Source: an uncultured Eggerthellaceae bacterium (GTDB taxonomy: Bacteria; Actinomycetota; Coriobacteriia; Coriobacteriales; Eggerthellaceae). Taken from it: DNA of 64,000 nt. Shown here one piece after another: positions 18,694 through 26,574 of this stretch. The notes under the pieces are model-generated. The model saw only the letters and a program-made list of their open reading frames with translations, had not been told where the DNA came from and did not search any database. Made by a program: the position numbers and the translations under genes. The DNA lies in contig CAUDUM010000004.1 in assembly GCA_958452575.1 (NCBI GenBank), forward strand, positions 124,001 through 188,000, written 5' to 3'. Every line of letters begins with the position of its first letter. Position 1 is the first letter of the stretch.

Positions 18694-20757
18694 CTAGCAG
18701 TAGAACGTCAGATAATGGAAGCGCATGCTGCCGTAGAGCAGACCCATGATGCACGCGATAGTGCCTACCAGCAGAGCGCACAGCCACAGGTTGCCAGTCT
18801 TCTTGTACAGGAAGGTTGATCCCGCGACCGCGCAGGTCATGCCCACTGGCAGACCCCAGATGCGCTGAGTGTCAAGACCCATGCTCCACAGCCAGCTGGT
18901 GTCTGCGGCGTTGCCGGTAGCCTGGAAGTACCACTTCACCGCGACGATGGCGATGACCACGGCCGTTGCCAGAACCACGTTCACCACGATGGCGATGATG
19001 AGGTCCTTGGTCTCGTTGCCCGTCGTGGGCAGGCGGCGGATAACGTTCATATCGATGGACAGCACCACGAATGCGAGGATGAACACCACCAGGTAGGGCA
19101 GATAGTGCACGAACTTGCTGATGGGGATGTCCTTCACGCCGAAGAACCACGAGTAGAAGTCGGTGCCGAGGATCTCAACCTGCAAGGCCATATACGCCCA
19201 GCCAACGAACACCACGATGAAAGCGAGCAGCGCGGTGCGCAGGATCATGCCACTGACGGCCTTAGCCTTCGCGCCGGCGGCAGAGCTCGCGTCGTAGTCC
19301 GCGGGGGTCATGCCGAACTCGGTGGGAGTGAGTCCCTTCTTCTTGCGCTCGGTGAGAAGGAAGATGGCGGTGCCCAGAATGCACACCAACGTCAGGCCCA
19401 CGATCACGCCGAAGCCCAGGTTGGAGTAGTTGATGTGAAAGCCCAGCTGCCACAGGTTGTAGCCCTGTTGACCACCCACGATACCGAACGCGTCGGTCTT
19501 GATGACCAGGTACGGCACCAGCAAAGCCACCAACGACGCGATAATCAGACCCGGACCACGGAAGCCCACGTTGCGGGGCAAGGGCCTCTTGACGCCCTCG
19601 AAGGCGCGCACCTCTTCGATGAGCAGCAGGGCAAAGGCGCACAGGAACGCCACGAAGACGAGGGTGCCGAACAGGCCGGTGTAGTCTTTGATCGGCCAGA
19701 TCTGATCCTGCCAATCGATGGGGTTGGGAACCTCGTCCACGAACTGCTGGCCATAGTTCAACAGGTTGCCCACCGTAGTGGTGGTAACGAACGCGGCTTC
19801 ATGGATGCGCTGCGGCTCGACGATGAAGGCGTACCCGTGTCCATCCTCGAATGAGCCGTACTCGACGTTGGGCTCGATGCGCTCGGCGTTCTCGTAGCCT
19901 TCGTATTTCTGCAGGGTAGGTAGGCCCTTCTGCTGGATGCTCTTGTCGGCCTGCTCGGGATCGAGCGTCTTGCTGTGCTCGACGTCGCCCATCAGTACCA
20001 CGGTGTTGCGATCGTATTCCTGCCACGCCAGCCAATACTTGTACTGGGGATCGTCTTCGGACATGGTCTCGGCTGTGGCGTTTGCGAAATTCCACGCCGA
20101 CGTACCGGCTGCGACGATGATTCCCTTGGCGTTGTAGTAGGCCCCCATGGCGAAGGCGGGCACGCCGCCCATCGAGTGACCGGTGGATAGAATGTTGTCG
20201 GTGTCAACGTACGGCAGCGTGAGCATGTACTGATAGAACATATCAGCTTCGTAGATCAACGACTCGGGTCCAGTGGCGGCGCCCATCGATTCGGGGCCTG
20301 CCACATCAGGCAGATAGCCGGTGAAGTACGCCTCGGAATTGCCGGAGCCGTACAAGTCGGGAACCACCACGACATAACCGCGACGCGCGAACTCCATAGC
20401 CCACGCCTCGTGGTTGCGGGCGTTGCCCGCGTTGCCGTGGAACATGATGACCGCCGGTGCAGGCGTGTCGTCGGTTGCGTTCGCGGGACGGTACACCAGA
20501 CCGCTGAACTCGGCTCCATCGTTGCCCGACAGCTTGATGCGGTCAATGTCGACGTTGCCCCATCCGGTAATGACGCCCCAGTTGATCACGCTGGCAACGA
20601 GCAGCAACACCAGCGTGATGCAGAAGCCTATCCGCACGTTCTTGCGGCGCTTCTTCTTTTTCTCCGGATCGTAGAAATTCGCCCGGAGCTGCTCGTCCAT
20701 TTGGCGATCGCGCTCTGCCTGCAAGGCTCGGCGATCGGTTTTGGTTGCTTCAGACAT
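18694..20757 (-). CDS. Membrane-anchored alpha/beta hydrolase with polytopic C-terminus (paralogue B)
   Basis: This 687-residue protein has the same plan as the gene at 14767-16770: a basic tail, one membrane segment, an extracytoplasmic alpha/beta-hydrolase domain (MFHGNAGNARNH, nucleophile elbow GHSMGG, His in QRIHEAAF), then about nine membrane helices. The two differ mainly in a loop after the PDLYGSGNSEAYF strand, where this copy is longer, and in the variable stretch before the IHEAAF motif. Many segments are identical, including KLSGNDGAEFSGLVYRPANA. It is divergent from LuxR B. The enzymatic substrate is unknown. Confidence 0.85.
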   Translation of the reverse strand: MSEATKTDRRALQAERDRQMDEQLRANFYDPEKKKKRRKNVRIGFCITLVLLLVASVINWGVITGWGNVDIDRIKLSGNDGAEFSGLVYRPANATDDTPAPAVIMFHGNAGNARNHEAWAMEFARRGYVVVVPDLYGSGNSEAYFTGYLPDVAGPESMGAATGPESLIYEADMFYQYMLTLPYVDTDNILSTGHSMGGVPAFAMGAYYNAKGIIVAAGTSAWNFANATAETMSEDDPQYKYWLAWQEYDRNTVVLMGDVEHSKTLDPEQADKSIQQKGLPTLQKYEGYENAERIEPNVEYGSFEDGHGYAFIVEPQRIHEAAFVTTTTVGNLLNYGQQFVDEVPNPIDWQDQIWPIKDYTGLFGTLVFVAFLCAFALLLIEEVRAFEGVKRPLPRNVGFRGPGLIIASLVALLVPYLVIKTDAFGIVGGQQGYNLWQLGFHINYSNLGFGVIVGLTLVCILGTAIFLLTERKKKGLTPTEFGMTPADYDASSAAGAKAKAVSGMILRTALLAFIVVFVGWAYMALQVEILGTDFYSWFFGVKDIPISKFVHYLPYLVVFILAFVVLSIDMNVIRRLPTTGNETKDLIIAIVVNVVLATAVVIAIVAVKWYFQATGNAADTSWLWSMGLDTQRIWGLPVGMTCAVAGSTFLYKKTGNLWLCALLVGTIACIMGLLYGSMRFHYLTFYC

Positions 20758-20962
20758 GATGTCCCCTTTTCCCTTCCAAAGGATAGCGTTCTCCCGGCGT
20801 CCATTCCTCTCCCCTTCCCGCCGGTCTCTGGGTTGCTTTATCGGGAGACATGATCGGCCTCAACCTGACATGGCGCATCTAACTGATGGTGCAGAAGAGT
20901 GCATTAATCTAAACTGTATCAACTCAACCCCTGTGATCTGGGAAGATGAGTTCTTGATGCAT

Positions 20963-20992
20963 TTGCGAACGGATTAGGTGATCGGCTATAGT
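20963..20992 (+). promoter_or_regulatory. Predicted promoter of LuxR B
   Basis: TTGCGA (20963-20968) and TATAGT (20987-20992) are separated by 18 bp, and the start would fall about 25 nt before the ATG. Confidence 0.5.
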
Positions 20993-21025
20993 TGAGACGA
21001 CTCACGAGAAGGAGGGACTCGTTCT

Positions 21026-22384
21026 ATGCGGCTCAACTCCGCAGCAATTTCCATTTCCGGCATCCCTTTGGCGTTCTACGGCTACCTGCTGCAGAAAACC
21101 TGGGGAGCCACGGAGGGCGTCGTCGTAGGGTTCCCCAACTTGATGGTGGGCGGGTTCACGTCCATCACATGCGCCGTGGTGGCGTTGGCCCTCGCCTTCG
21201 CTTCACGCATTCGCAACGAAAAGGGCACGCGAAAAGCGGCTCTGCGAATCGGCGTGGCGGTACAGATCGCTTCGGCTCTTTTGGACGGCGCCATCGTAAT
21301 TGCCGGGCTCGATTCCGACGGTCTGCTGTTCACGAGCCTCATCCTCAAAGGCGTTGGCACCATCATCGTCTCCGCATTGTGGATCGAGTTCTACGCGATG
21401 CTCAACCCGGTGCGGGCGGGCTTTCTCTGCGCTGCATCCACTGCACTTTCCGCCCTTGCCCTGTTCATCGTCGAGCAGGTTGCCGGTATCCACCTTCTAG
21501 CGCTGCGGCTGACCCTAACCGTTTTCTCGCTTGTTCTTTACAGAATGGCGTGGCAAGAACTCGAGAAAGGAAGACTGGCGCCCAATCTGGAAACGCAGCG
21601 GTTCTTCATTCCCTATCGCGCAATCGCATTCATCTTGGTGTACTCGTTCGCCTACGGCATCGCTTCGACTATTCTTGCAGCACGTTCGACGAATTATACG
21701 GCGGTTATCCCCTCGTTCATCGTCATCGTCCTCATCCTGCTGAACTCGAACAAGCTCACCTCAACTTCACTTTCGCGCATCACGTTGCCGCTGATGATAG
21801 GCGGTTTCATGCTGACGGCGTTCGCCTCCAACGACTTCGCACCGTTGTCGTTGCTGCTGCTTGATACCGGCTATGCATCAATGGAGCTGCTCATGCTGCT
21901 CCTGGTGTGCGCCGCAGCATACAGTTCGCGCGGATCGGCGCTGTGGTTGTTCGGGTTGATGGCGGCAACGCAATTCGTTGGGCAGTTCGGAGGCAACCTG
22001 TTGGCTGTTGCGCTGAATGCTCACGAGGGCACACCCGAGTTCGTGGTGATGGAGATCTTCGCCATGGTGCTGGTGGTGGCTATCAGTCCGCTTATCGCGT
22101 CGGACCGTTCGCTCAACGCGTTCTGGAAAGGAACAGCCACGGTCGACGGGATCCCACCCGAAAGCGATCGCCTGAAGATGCGGGTGGACGAGTTGTCCTC
22201 GAAGTTCGGTCTAACCGGACGCGAAAGCGAGGTGCTCTACCTGGCGGCGCAGGGCAAGACCAACGCCAACATCGCCGCCGACATGATCTTGTCCGAGGGC
22301 ACGGTTAAGACGCACCTACATCACGTCTACCGCAAGTTCGGCATCAGAACCCGCACCGAGCTGATGGATATCATGGGCAAGTAG
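21026..22384 (+). CDS. Polytopic membrane LuxR-family regulator (paralogue B)
   Basis: This 452-residue protein has about twelve membrane segments and a C-terminal LuxR helix-turn-helix (TGRESEVLYLAAQGKTNANIA, then SEGTVKTHLHHVYRKFGI). The start at 21026 is preceded by GAAGGAGGG. It shares the N-terminal GIPLAFYGY motif and the overall fold with paralogue A, but the membrane domains have diverged much more than the hydrolases have. That pattern suggests the two sensors respond to different ligands. It probably controls the divergent hydrolase B. Confidence 0.88.
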   Translation: MRLNSAAISISGIPLAFYGYLLQKTWGATEGVVVGFPNLMVGGFTSITCAVVALALAFASRIRNEKGTRKAALRIGVAVQIASALLDGAIVIAGLDSDGLLFTSLILKGVGTIIVSALWIEFYAMLNPVRAGFLCAASTALSALALFIVEQVAGIHLLALRLTLTVFSLVLYRMAWQELEKGRLAPNLETQRFFIPYRAIAFILVYSFAYGIASTILAARSTNYTAVIPSFIVIVLILLNSNKLTSTSLSRITLPLMIGGFMLTAFASNDFAPLSLLLLDTGYASMELLMLLLVCAAAYSSRGSALWLFGLMAATQFVGQFGGNLLAVALNAHEGTPEFVVMEIFAMVLVVAISPLIASDRSLNAFWKGTATVDGIPPESDRLKMRVDELSSKFGLTGRESEVLYLAAQGKTNANIAADMILSEGTVKTHLHHVYRKFGIRTRTELMDIMGK

Positions 22385-22523
22385 AGTCGCTCTACTCAAC
22401 CACGCCGTATTGGGCAAGCAAACACTCCCGCCGCAGAGAGCGGCTACTCCTCTGTTCTTTTCGCCCTGCTTCCATCCACCACGGAGGCAAACTAGATGAA
22501 ACCCTTATCTCGCAATCCCGATC
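22385..22523. other. Intergenic region between LuxR B and repeat copy 2
   Basis: No gene is supported. A short hairpin (GCCGCAGAGAGCGGC near 22430) followed by a pyrimidine-rich stretch may end the LuxR B transcript. With the repeat and terminator that follow, the whole gap to the next gene is about 495 bp. Confidence 0.4.
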
Positions 22524-22687
22524 CAAACTGGAAACCAGTACTCTTTTCCAGTTTCAGCGGCGCGTTTTTCACAGACTTGTGGTTTCTGCCGTTTTGAAGC
22601 CCGTATACGGCCTCGAAACTGGAAGTTTTCACTGGTTTGCGCTGGAAACGCATTTCAAACTGAAAAAAAGTACCGGTTTCCAGTTTG
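22524..22687 (+). repeat. MITE-like palindromic element, copy 2
   Basis: This 164-bp unit is in the same orientation as the copy at 14375-14538 and differs at 10 positions by eye. It has the same roughly 30-bp terminal inverted repeats built from AAACTGGA/TCCAGTTT. Most substitutions lie in the right half. Both copies are preceded by GA-CC-like bases and followed by AGGAG, so the mobile unit may be slightly longer. No target-site duplication is evident. Confidence 0.85.
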
Positions 22688-22802
22688 ATTAGGAGCGTGC
22701 GGTAAGTCCAGTTGGGTTTAACTCATTCCGAATTACCGGAATGGCCTCAACTATCTCCGAAGGATTCCTTCAGATAGTATCGTTCTTCCTTCCGATATAA
22801 GG

Positions 22803-22840
22803 AAAAAAAGAACGGCCCGGATCGTTTGATCCGGGCCGTT
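22803..22840 (-). terminator. Rho-independent terminator of the zinc ribbon gene
   Basis: A 13-bp perfect stem (AACGGCCCGGATC and its complement) with a 4-nt loop is followed by a T-run on the minus strand. Confidence 0.9.
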
Positions 22841-22879
22841 TGTGATTGCTTCTTATCGAAGCGGCTATATCAGCAAAGG

Positions 22880-23029
22880 TTACTTGACCTTGCCGATGCG
22901 GCAGATGGTGGTGCCGCAGTCGGGGCACTTGCCCTTGGTGATGGGTTTGCCGTTCTTGGTGACGCCCTCCTTCGGGTCGGTCATGACCTTCTTCGCCTTG
23001 CACTTGACGCAGTAAGCCTCGATCGCCAT
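22880..23029 (-). CDS. Small zinc-ribbon protein (DUF5679-like)
   Basis: This 49-residue protein has two Cys pairs, CVKC near the N-terminus and CPDC near the C-terminus, separated by a Lys-rich stretch with TKNGKPITKGKC. This is the layout of the DUF5679 family, small zinc ribbons resembling those at the C-terminus of some topoisomerases. AAAGGAGG lies upstream of the ATG at 23029 and a strong terminator follows, so it is a monocistronic real gene. Nucleic-acid binding is plausible but not shown. Confidence 0.8.
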   Translation of the reverse strand: MAIEAYCVKCKAKKVMTDPKEGVTKNGKPITKGKCPDCGTTICRIGKVK

Positions 23030-23250
23030 GATTCGGGACCTCCTTTATGTTCGTCTCGACAACAGTTATTCAACAACCCCATATGAACAGGGAAATTGCA
23101 GCGGCGCCTATACTATCACAACACTCTTGATGCAAACTGAAAAACGCCTGATTAAACGCTTATTTGCACTCCAGGTACCATACGGGGCGCACAGCGGGCC
23201 CGAAAAGGGCCGAAATACGCGCCTAGCCAGCATTCGCCGCTCGCCCGTCA

Positions 23251-23289
23251 AAGAAAAAGCGGGTCCGGCACCCGGCGGAACCCGCTTTT
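23251..23289 (-). terminator. Terminator of the dinG/M28-like operon
   Basis: On the minus strand AAAAGCGGGTTCCG pairs with CGGACCCGCTTT across a short GC loop, followed by a T-rich tract. Confidence 0.85.
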
Positions 23290-23309
23290 ATCGACGCTGT
23301 CTAACTACG

Positions 23310-26300
23310 TTAGATGCTCTTCAGCAGCTCCATCACAAAGTCGACGCGCTCGCGGAGAAGCCCCTCGTCGACGTTCTCGATGACGTCCTCCTTGTCTCCG
23401 AAGAACGCCGGCTTGCTGCCCTCCATGCCTGCGAGGTGCATCGCCTGCAGACCATGGTTGATCGCATACGACGAAACGCCACTCTTCCACAGCATCGAAG
23501 CGGAGCCGATGGAAACGCCGCTTGCCTGGGAGGCCTTGCGCGTGTAGCGCTTCATGCGGGACGAGGTCTTTGCCACGCTGTACCCGCCCTCGTTGTCGAT
23601 CATGCACAGGTCGCCGCCGCCGAGCGCCTCCAGTTCGACGATGATCGATCCGCGCAGCTCATGCTCATGTTCGGCGATGAAGGCACGGATGCCGCTGTGT
23701 CCGCCGAGCTCGGCACCCAGAGCAACGAACCACACCTCTGTATTGATGTCGGGATTGCGGAACTGGTAGATCTTCTGCATCTCAGGCGCCTCTTGCAGCG
23801 GAACCTCGGGGTTCTCGCCCTCCAGAGGCGGCTCGTCCTCTTTGCCGGAGCGCATATCCACACGGCCCATCCTGACGCGCGAGAATGCGCCGCCGTACCA
23901 CGGACGACCGGATCCACGGCGATCGTCGCCGTAACCGTAATCGTCCTCGTCGTCGTAGTCGTCGAAGGCCTCATCGGCATAGGCGTCGCCGTAAGGTGCG
24001 CTTTGCACGGGGGCTGCGCCCTGCTGATCGTCCTGCTCGTCGCGGAAGCTCTCCCATCCGCCACGTGCCGCGCCGACCGAGCGCGCCTCAAAGGAATCGT
24101 CGACATGCAGCCATTCCTGCGGGGTGGATTCATCCCCCGAGTCCTTGTGGCGGAAGCGGTCGAACAGACGGCGCACGCGCGACTTGGGCATCTCGACGTA
24201 ACCCGGCCCGGCAAACGCGCCAGCGTCGGTGAACGACTCGTCGTACTCGGAATCGTCGGCATCCTCGATGTAGATGTCCTCGGGATCCACATCCTCGAGC
24301 AGCTCGTCGCCCACGCGATCGGAAGAGCTGGTCGCACCGATGGGCGCAAGCGACCCGGTGAGGCTCACCGCAGAAGATGTCTCGGGGGCTTTCTCCTCTA
24401 CAGGGGCGAACATACCCGACAGCGAGGGAAGCGACGAACGCAGCTCCGCCGCGGAAAGACCGCGATGGGTTGCCGCGGAATCGATCGAGGGGATGTTCAG
24501 GCGGTTCTTGGATTGGCCCTGCCTCGCCTCGTGACGCTCGGCCAGGGGGGCGCGCTGCTTGAGGTCCTCGACCTGGACCACGGGCAGCTCGGTGCCGTCG
24601 ATCGAGGGGAGGATGATGGGCGGATGGGCCTGCGTGGGGTTGTCGAGGGAGATCTCCTCGAACTCCGCGGAAAGCGACGGATCGGTGCCCGCCGTCACCG
24701 TGTCGACGAACACAGGAGCAGCCGCGATCGTCTTGTCGGGATCAGCAGCAGGCGCTTCGACGGACGCTGCGGCGGCAGCAGGCGTCTCCTCAGCGGTGAC
24801 GGCAACACGCTCGGCAGGAGCGGCATCGGCCGACGGTGCCTGAGCCTGCGCTTTCTCGGAAAGGAACGCAGGCAGGGGGACATCATTCTGATCGTCGATC
24901 TCGGGAACCGAAAGATCCTCGGGAAGGATGGGGATGACGGGGGCGGGCTGGGTCTTCGACGGATCGAAGGCGGCAGCGGCGCCCGGCGCGGGGCTCTCGA
25001 CGCGCTGCTGTTCGACAGGAGCTGCGGACACAGGCTGCGCGGTGCCCTGCTGCGAAGGCTCTTGTTCGACAGAGGGCGCCTGCTCGGACTGCGCCGCGGT
25101 CTGGGCCTGGAGCATTGCCGACTCAGGAGCCTTCACCTCGAAGATACCATCGCTCATCGCCTGCATGCGCTGCTGGGCCTCGGCGAGCACGGCGTTGTTC
25201 GCCTCCGCGAAATGCACGCTGCTTTCGGAAACCGCTGCCTCGAGCGCATCCGCATAGCGGGAACGCTGCACCGGCTTGTTGTCGACGGTAGGCCGCTTGG
25301 CCTTCTTCTGCGCGGAGACGAACCATGCGGGAAGATCGCTCGCAGGCTCCTCCTCTTCCACGGGAGCCTCCCGCTGAACCGCGGTCTGCACGCTCGCCTG
25401 CTGTTGGGCCGGCGCTTCCTGAACGGGGGCGGATTCCGCGGCGGCTTCCGCAACCTCGTGCGCCGTCTCTTGGATCTGAGCCGCCGTGAACGTTTCGGCG
25501 ACGGGGGCCGCCTCGGGCATGTTGACGGGGATGGACGCGTTGAGGATCTCCTCCGACATGAAATCGCTCACCGGCTTGCCGGACAGCGCGGCGACGGCGG
25601 CCTTTGCCGCAGCCAGGCGCTGAACCGGGGAGGCGTTGTCATCCTCCAAAGTGGCCGGAGCCTCGTAGGAGACCTGCGCGCCCTCGGGGATGACGCCCTC
25701 CTCGCGCGCCGCGCGCTCACCATGAACGACGACGCGGGGATCCTCCGAACCGACCGAGGACATGTCCGTGCGGCCGCATCCCACACGAGCTGCAGCCTCC
25801 ATCAGAACCGCGACACCCGACGCGTTGCAGTTGGCACCGTCGTTGTACGACGAAGCCTTGCCCAGGATGAACTGGACCAGGGGTAGAGCCGAAGCGATCA
25901 GGAAGATGACCGTGAAGACGGTTAGCACGACATCCACCGCGCCCGACGCATGGGCGAGAACCGTGCTGCCGAGCAGCAGAAGCAGCGCAGTGGCGACGAA
26001 CCCGCCGAGAACCACCCATTTGACGATCGGGAGTGCCGCCAGGATGGGGCCTTTGAGCTCGGGGCGCGCCTTTCCGCTATCGTAGTGGGCCACCAGGATG
26101 ACCTTGCGGCGGCGCGAGTTGCCGGATTCAGGCGAATAGCCCGGCTCGTACTTTGCCACGACGTTCTGGCTGACGCCGCGGGAAAGCACGCGCGACAGGA
26201 TCGGCTTGCCGAATGCCTCCGCCACGTACACCGCCGCCGACAGGATGGCGATGATGGCGGCGGGCAGCGCCACCACGGGAAGGGCAAGCCCCAGGATCGC

Positions 26301-26507
26301 GAACACCACGGTGACGGCGCTGCAGATGGCGCGGGCAAGCTCGTTGTTGGAAACCCCGGTGAAATCCTCGATGACAGCCGACAAGCCGGCTTCCTTCTGC
26401 ATATGCTCGGTAATGTACAGGGCAGCCTGCTGCTCTTCCTCGGTCCCGGCGGGTCGGGGCCCTATCTCCTGCGAGAGGTACGCAACATGCTCCATAACGT
26501 CGGCCAT
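23310..26507 (-). CDS. Large M28-peptidase-like membrane protein, probably catalytically degenerate
   Basis: This 1,065-residue protein has M28 (Zn aminopeptidase) fold segments at both ends: residues 1-250 with HYDSG (141-145) and YNDGANCNASG (221-231), and residues 918-1065. About four membrane helices interrupt the N-terminal part. Between the two parts lies an insertion of roughly 660 residues rich in Ala, Pro, Glu and Gln, probably disordered. In the C-terminal part the usual adjacent Glu pair reads GAELGG, the Asp ligand position reads ELEALGGG, and the final His ligand position before DVIENVD is Gly (about residue 1037). Catalysis is therefore doubtful. It is the last gene after dinG and a single-pass membrane protein. 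Confidence 0.75.
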   Translation of the reverse strand: MADVMEHVAYLSQEIGPRPAGTEEEQQAALYITEHMQKEAGLSAVIEDFTGVSNNELARAICSAVTVVFAILGLALPVVALPAAIIAILSAAVYVAEAFGKPILSRVLSRGVSQNVVAKYEPGYSPESGNSRRRKVILVAHYDSGKARPELKGPILAALPIVKWVVLGGFVATALLLLLGSTVLAHASGAVDVVLTVFTVIFLIASALPLVQFILGKASSYNDGANCNASGVAVLMEAAARVGCGRTDMSSVGSEDPRVVVHGERAAREEGVIPEGAQVSYEAPATLEDDNASPVQRLAAAKAAVAALSGKPVSDFMSEEILNASIPVNMPEAAPVAETFTAAQIQETAHEVAEAAAESAPVQEAPAQQQASVQTAVQREAPVEEEEPASDLPAWFVSAQKKAKRPTVDNKPVQRSRYADALEAAVSESSVHFAEANNAVLAEAQQRMQAMSDGIFEVKAPESAMLQAQTAAQSEQAPSVEQEPSQQGTAQPVSAAPVEQQRVESPAPGAAAAFDPSKTQPAPVIPILPEDLSVPEIDDQNDVPLPAFLSEKAQAQAPSADAAPAERVAVTAEETPAAAAASVEAPAADPDKTIAAAPVFVDTVTAGTDPSLSAEFEEISLDNPTQAHPPIILPSIDGTELPVVQVEDLKQRAPLAERHEARQGQSKNRLNIPSIDSAATHRGLSAAELRSSLPSLSGMFAPVEEKAPETSSAVSLTGSLAPIGATSSSDRVGDELLEDVDPEDIYIEDADDSEYDESFTDAGAFAGPGYVEMPKSRVRRLFDRFRHKDSGDESTPQEWLHVDDSFEARSVGAARGGWESFRDEQDDQQGAAPVQSAPYGDAYADEAFDDYDDEDDYGYGDDRRGSGRPWYGGAFSRVRMGRVDMRSGKEDEPPLEGENPEVPLQEAPEMQKIYQFRNPDINTEVWFVALGAELGGHSGIRAFIAEHEHELRGSIIVELEALGGGDLCMIDNEGGYSVAKTSSRMKRYTRKASQASGVSIGSASMLWKSGVSSYAINHGLQAMHLAGMEGSKPAFFGDKEDVIENVDEGLLRERVDFVMELLKSI

Positions 26508-26574
26508 AATGTTCGCCTTCCGCTCTAGTCAGGTGTTTTGCACTCTGAATGCATATCTTAGTAAGTATACGCTA

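Noticed and set aside
23028..25886. 952-codon plus-strand frame opposite the M28-like gene
   Set aside because: It has a Leu/Arg/Gly-rich composition with no domain; the minus strand carries the M28 segments, a terminator and operon spacing.
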